From Deltaproteobacteria bacterium (lineage in GTDB: Bacteria; Desulfobacterota; Binatia; UBA9968), in the NCBI GenBank assembly GCA_016210115.1, contig JACQUW010000266.1:1-61876 (forward strand): 61,876 nt of DNA, written 5' to 3'. The notes beneath the pieces are model-generated. The model was given only the letters and a program-made list of their open reading frames with translations. It did no database searches and had not been told where the DNA came from. How positions within the stretch are numbered: the stretch's first letter is position 1; each line of letters begins with the position of its first letter. The position numbers and the translations under genes were made by a program. Below, piece by piece: positions 61,773 to 61,876 of the stretch.

Positions 61773-61876
61773 TGTCAACTCATTTAAGAATGTAACCCTG
61801 TGGGGATTCATTGCGTCATTTAAAATGTAACCCTGCTATGGGCGTTTTTTCTGAGTTCCAACATGGACGTTGATAG
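61773..61876 (+). mobile_element. Terminus of an IS21-like element (cut by window edge)
   Basis: TGTCAACTCATTTAAGAATG begins an end with two near-identical copies of CATTTAAAATGTAACCCTG (61781-61800 and 61817-61835). This arrangement is typical of the multiple terminal repeats of IS21-type elements. An ATG at 61863 opens a frame (MDVD...) that may be the first transposition gene, cut off by the window end. Confidence 0.45.

Overview
The window is bacterial, with dense operons, GTG and TTG starts, Shine-Dalgarno sites and one tRNA. Outer-membrane-type lipoproteins, tripartite tricarboxylate transporter (TTT) genes, a UbiD-family decarboxylase, a LysR regulator and a MutL carrying its own endonuclease motif point to a Gram-negative, probably aerobic soil or sediment organism. 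A deeply branching proteobacterial or Desulfobacterota/Binatota-like lineage would fit. That placement is an inference from gene content; no rRNA is present to fix it.

Region 1 (1-7.4 kb) is accessory DNA. It holds a PDZ lipoprotein, a small secreted protein and an unknown protein. These are followed by a compact element: excisionase-like HTH, CHC2 zinc-finger primase-like protein, RepA/AAA_25-type helicase, small proteins, a second HTH, a ribbon-helix-helix protein and a frameshifted tyrosine integrase. The integrase gene runs into the 3' end of tRNA-Arg(ACG), the classic attachment-site arrangement. No second attachment site was found, so the element may continue past the left edge. Region 2 (7.4-22.9 kb) is housekeeping. 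It has hsp20-lon behind a good sigma70-type promoter, a C-terminal remnant of a GlpC-like Fe-S protein, and alaC, hom, a PgmA/ApgM-like proposed homoserine kinase and glpX. It also has a UbiD decarboxylase, a secreted bifunctional-nuclease/PDZ protein, and mutL-miaA-tag. Region 3 (22.9-30.3 kb) is patchy. It has a broken XamI-type restriction enzyme beside its intact methyltransferase, an orphan dnaE2, a frameshifted LuxR regulator and a secreted protein.

Region 4 (30.4-40.4 kb, all minus strand) has a NitT/TauT-type ABC transporter with two permeases and no binding protein, a large secreted repeat protein paired with a lipoprotein, a lone CoxM-like FAD subunit, a cupin, a DHH phosphoesterase, alanine dehydrogenase and a DUF423 protein. 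Region 5 (40.4-44.8 kb) has small membrane and lipoprotein genes behind a textbook sigma54 promoter, a two-hotdog acyl thioesterase, a DUF1989 protein and a divergent LysR regulator.

Region 6 (44.9-58.1 kb) is the most striking part: a single-direction island of etfB-etfA, three ComA-family (phosphosulfolactate synthase-like) proteins, three TctC/Bug-type binding proteins, an FAD flavoprotein, an MmgE/PrpD protein, tctA and tctB. ComA and binding-protein genes alternate as if duplicated together. This suggests an inducible uptake and redox/lyase pathway for an organic acid, possibly a sulfonated or branched C3-C6 acid. The substrate cannot be read from the sequence.

Region 7 (58.1-61.9 kb) has a GNAT acetyltransferase ending inside an attC-like hairpin, a Fic protein, a double-VOC dioxygenase-like protein and what looks like the terminus of an IS21-like element at the right edge. 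Several genes (int, the XamI nuclease, luxR) are broken by single-base shifts, some in short homopolymers. Real decay and assembly error must both be considered.
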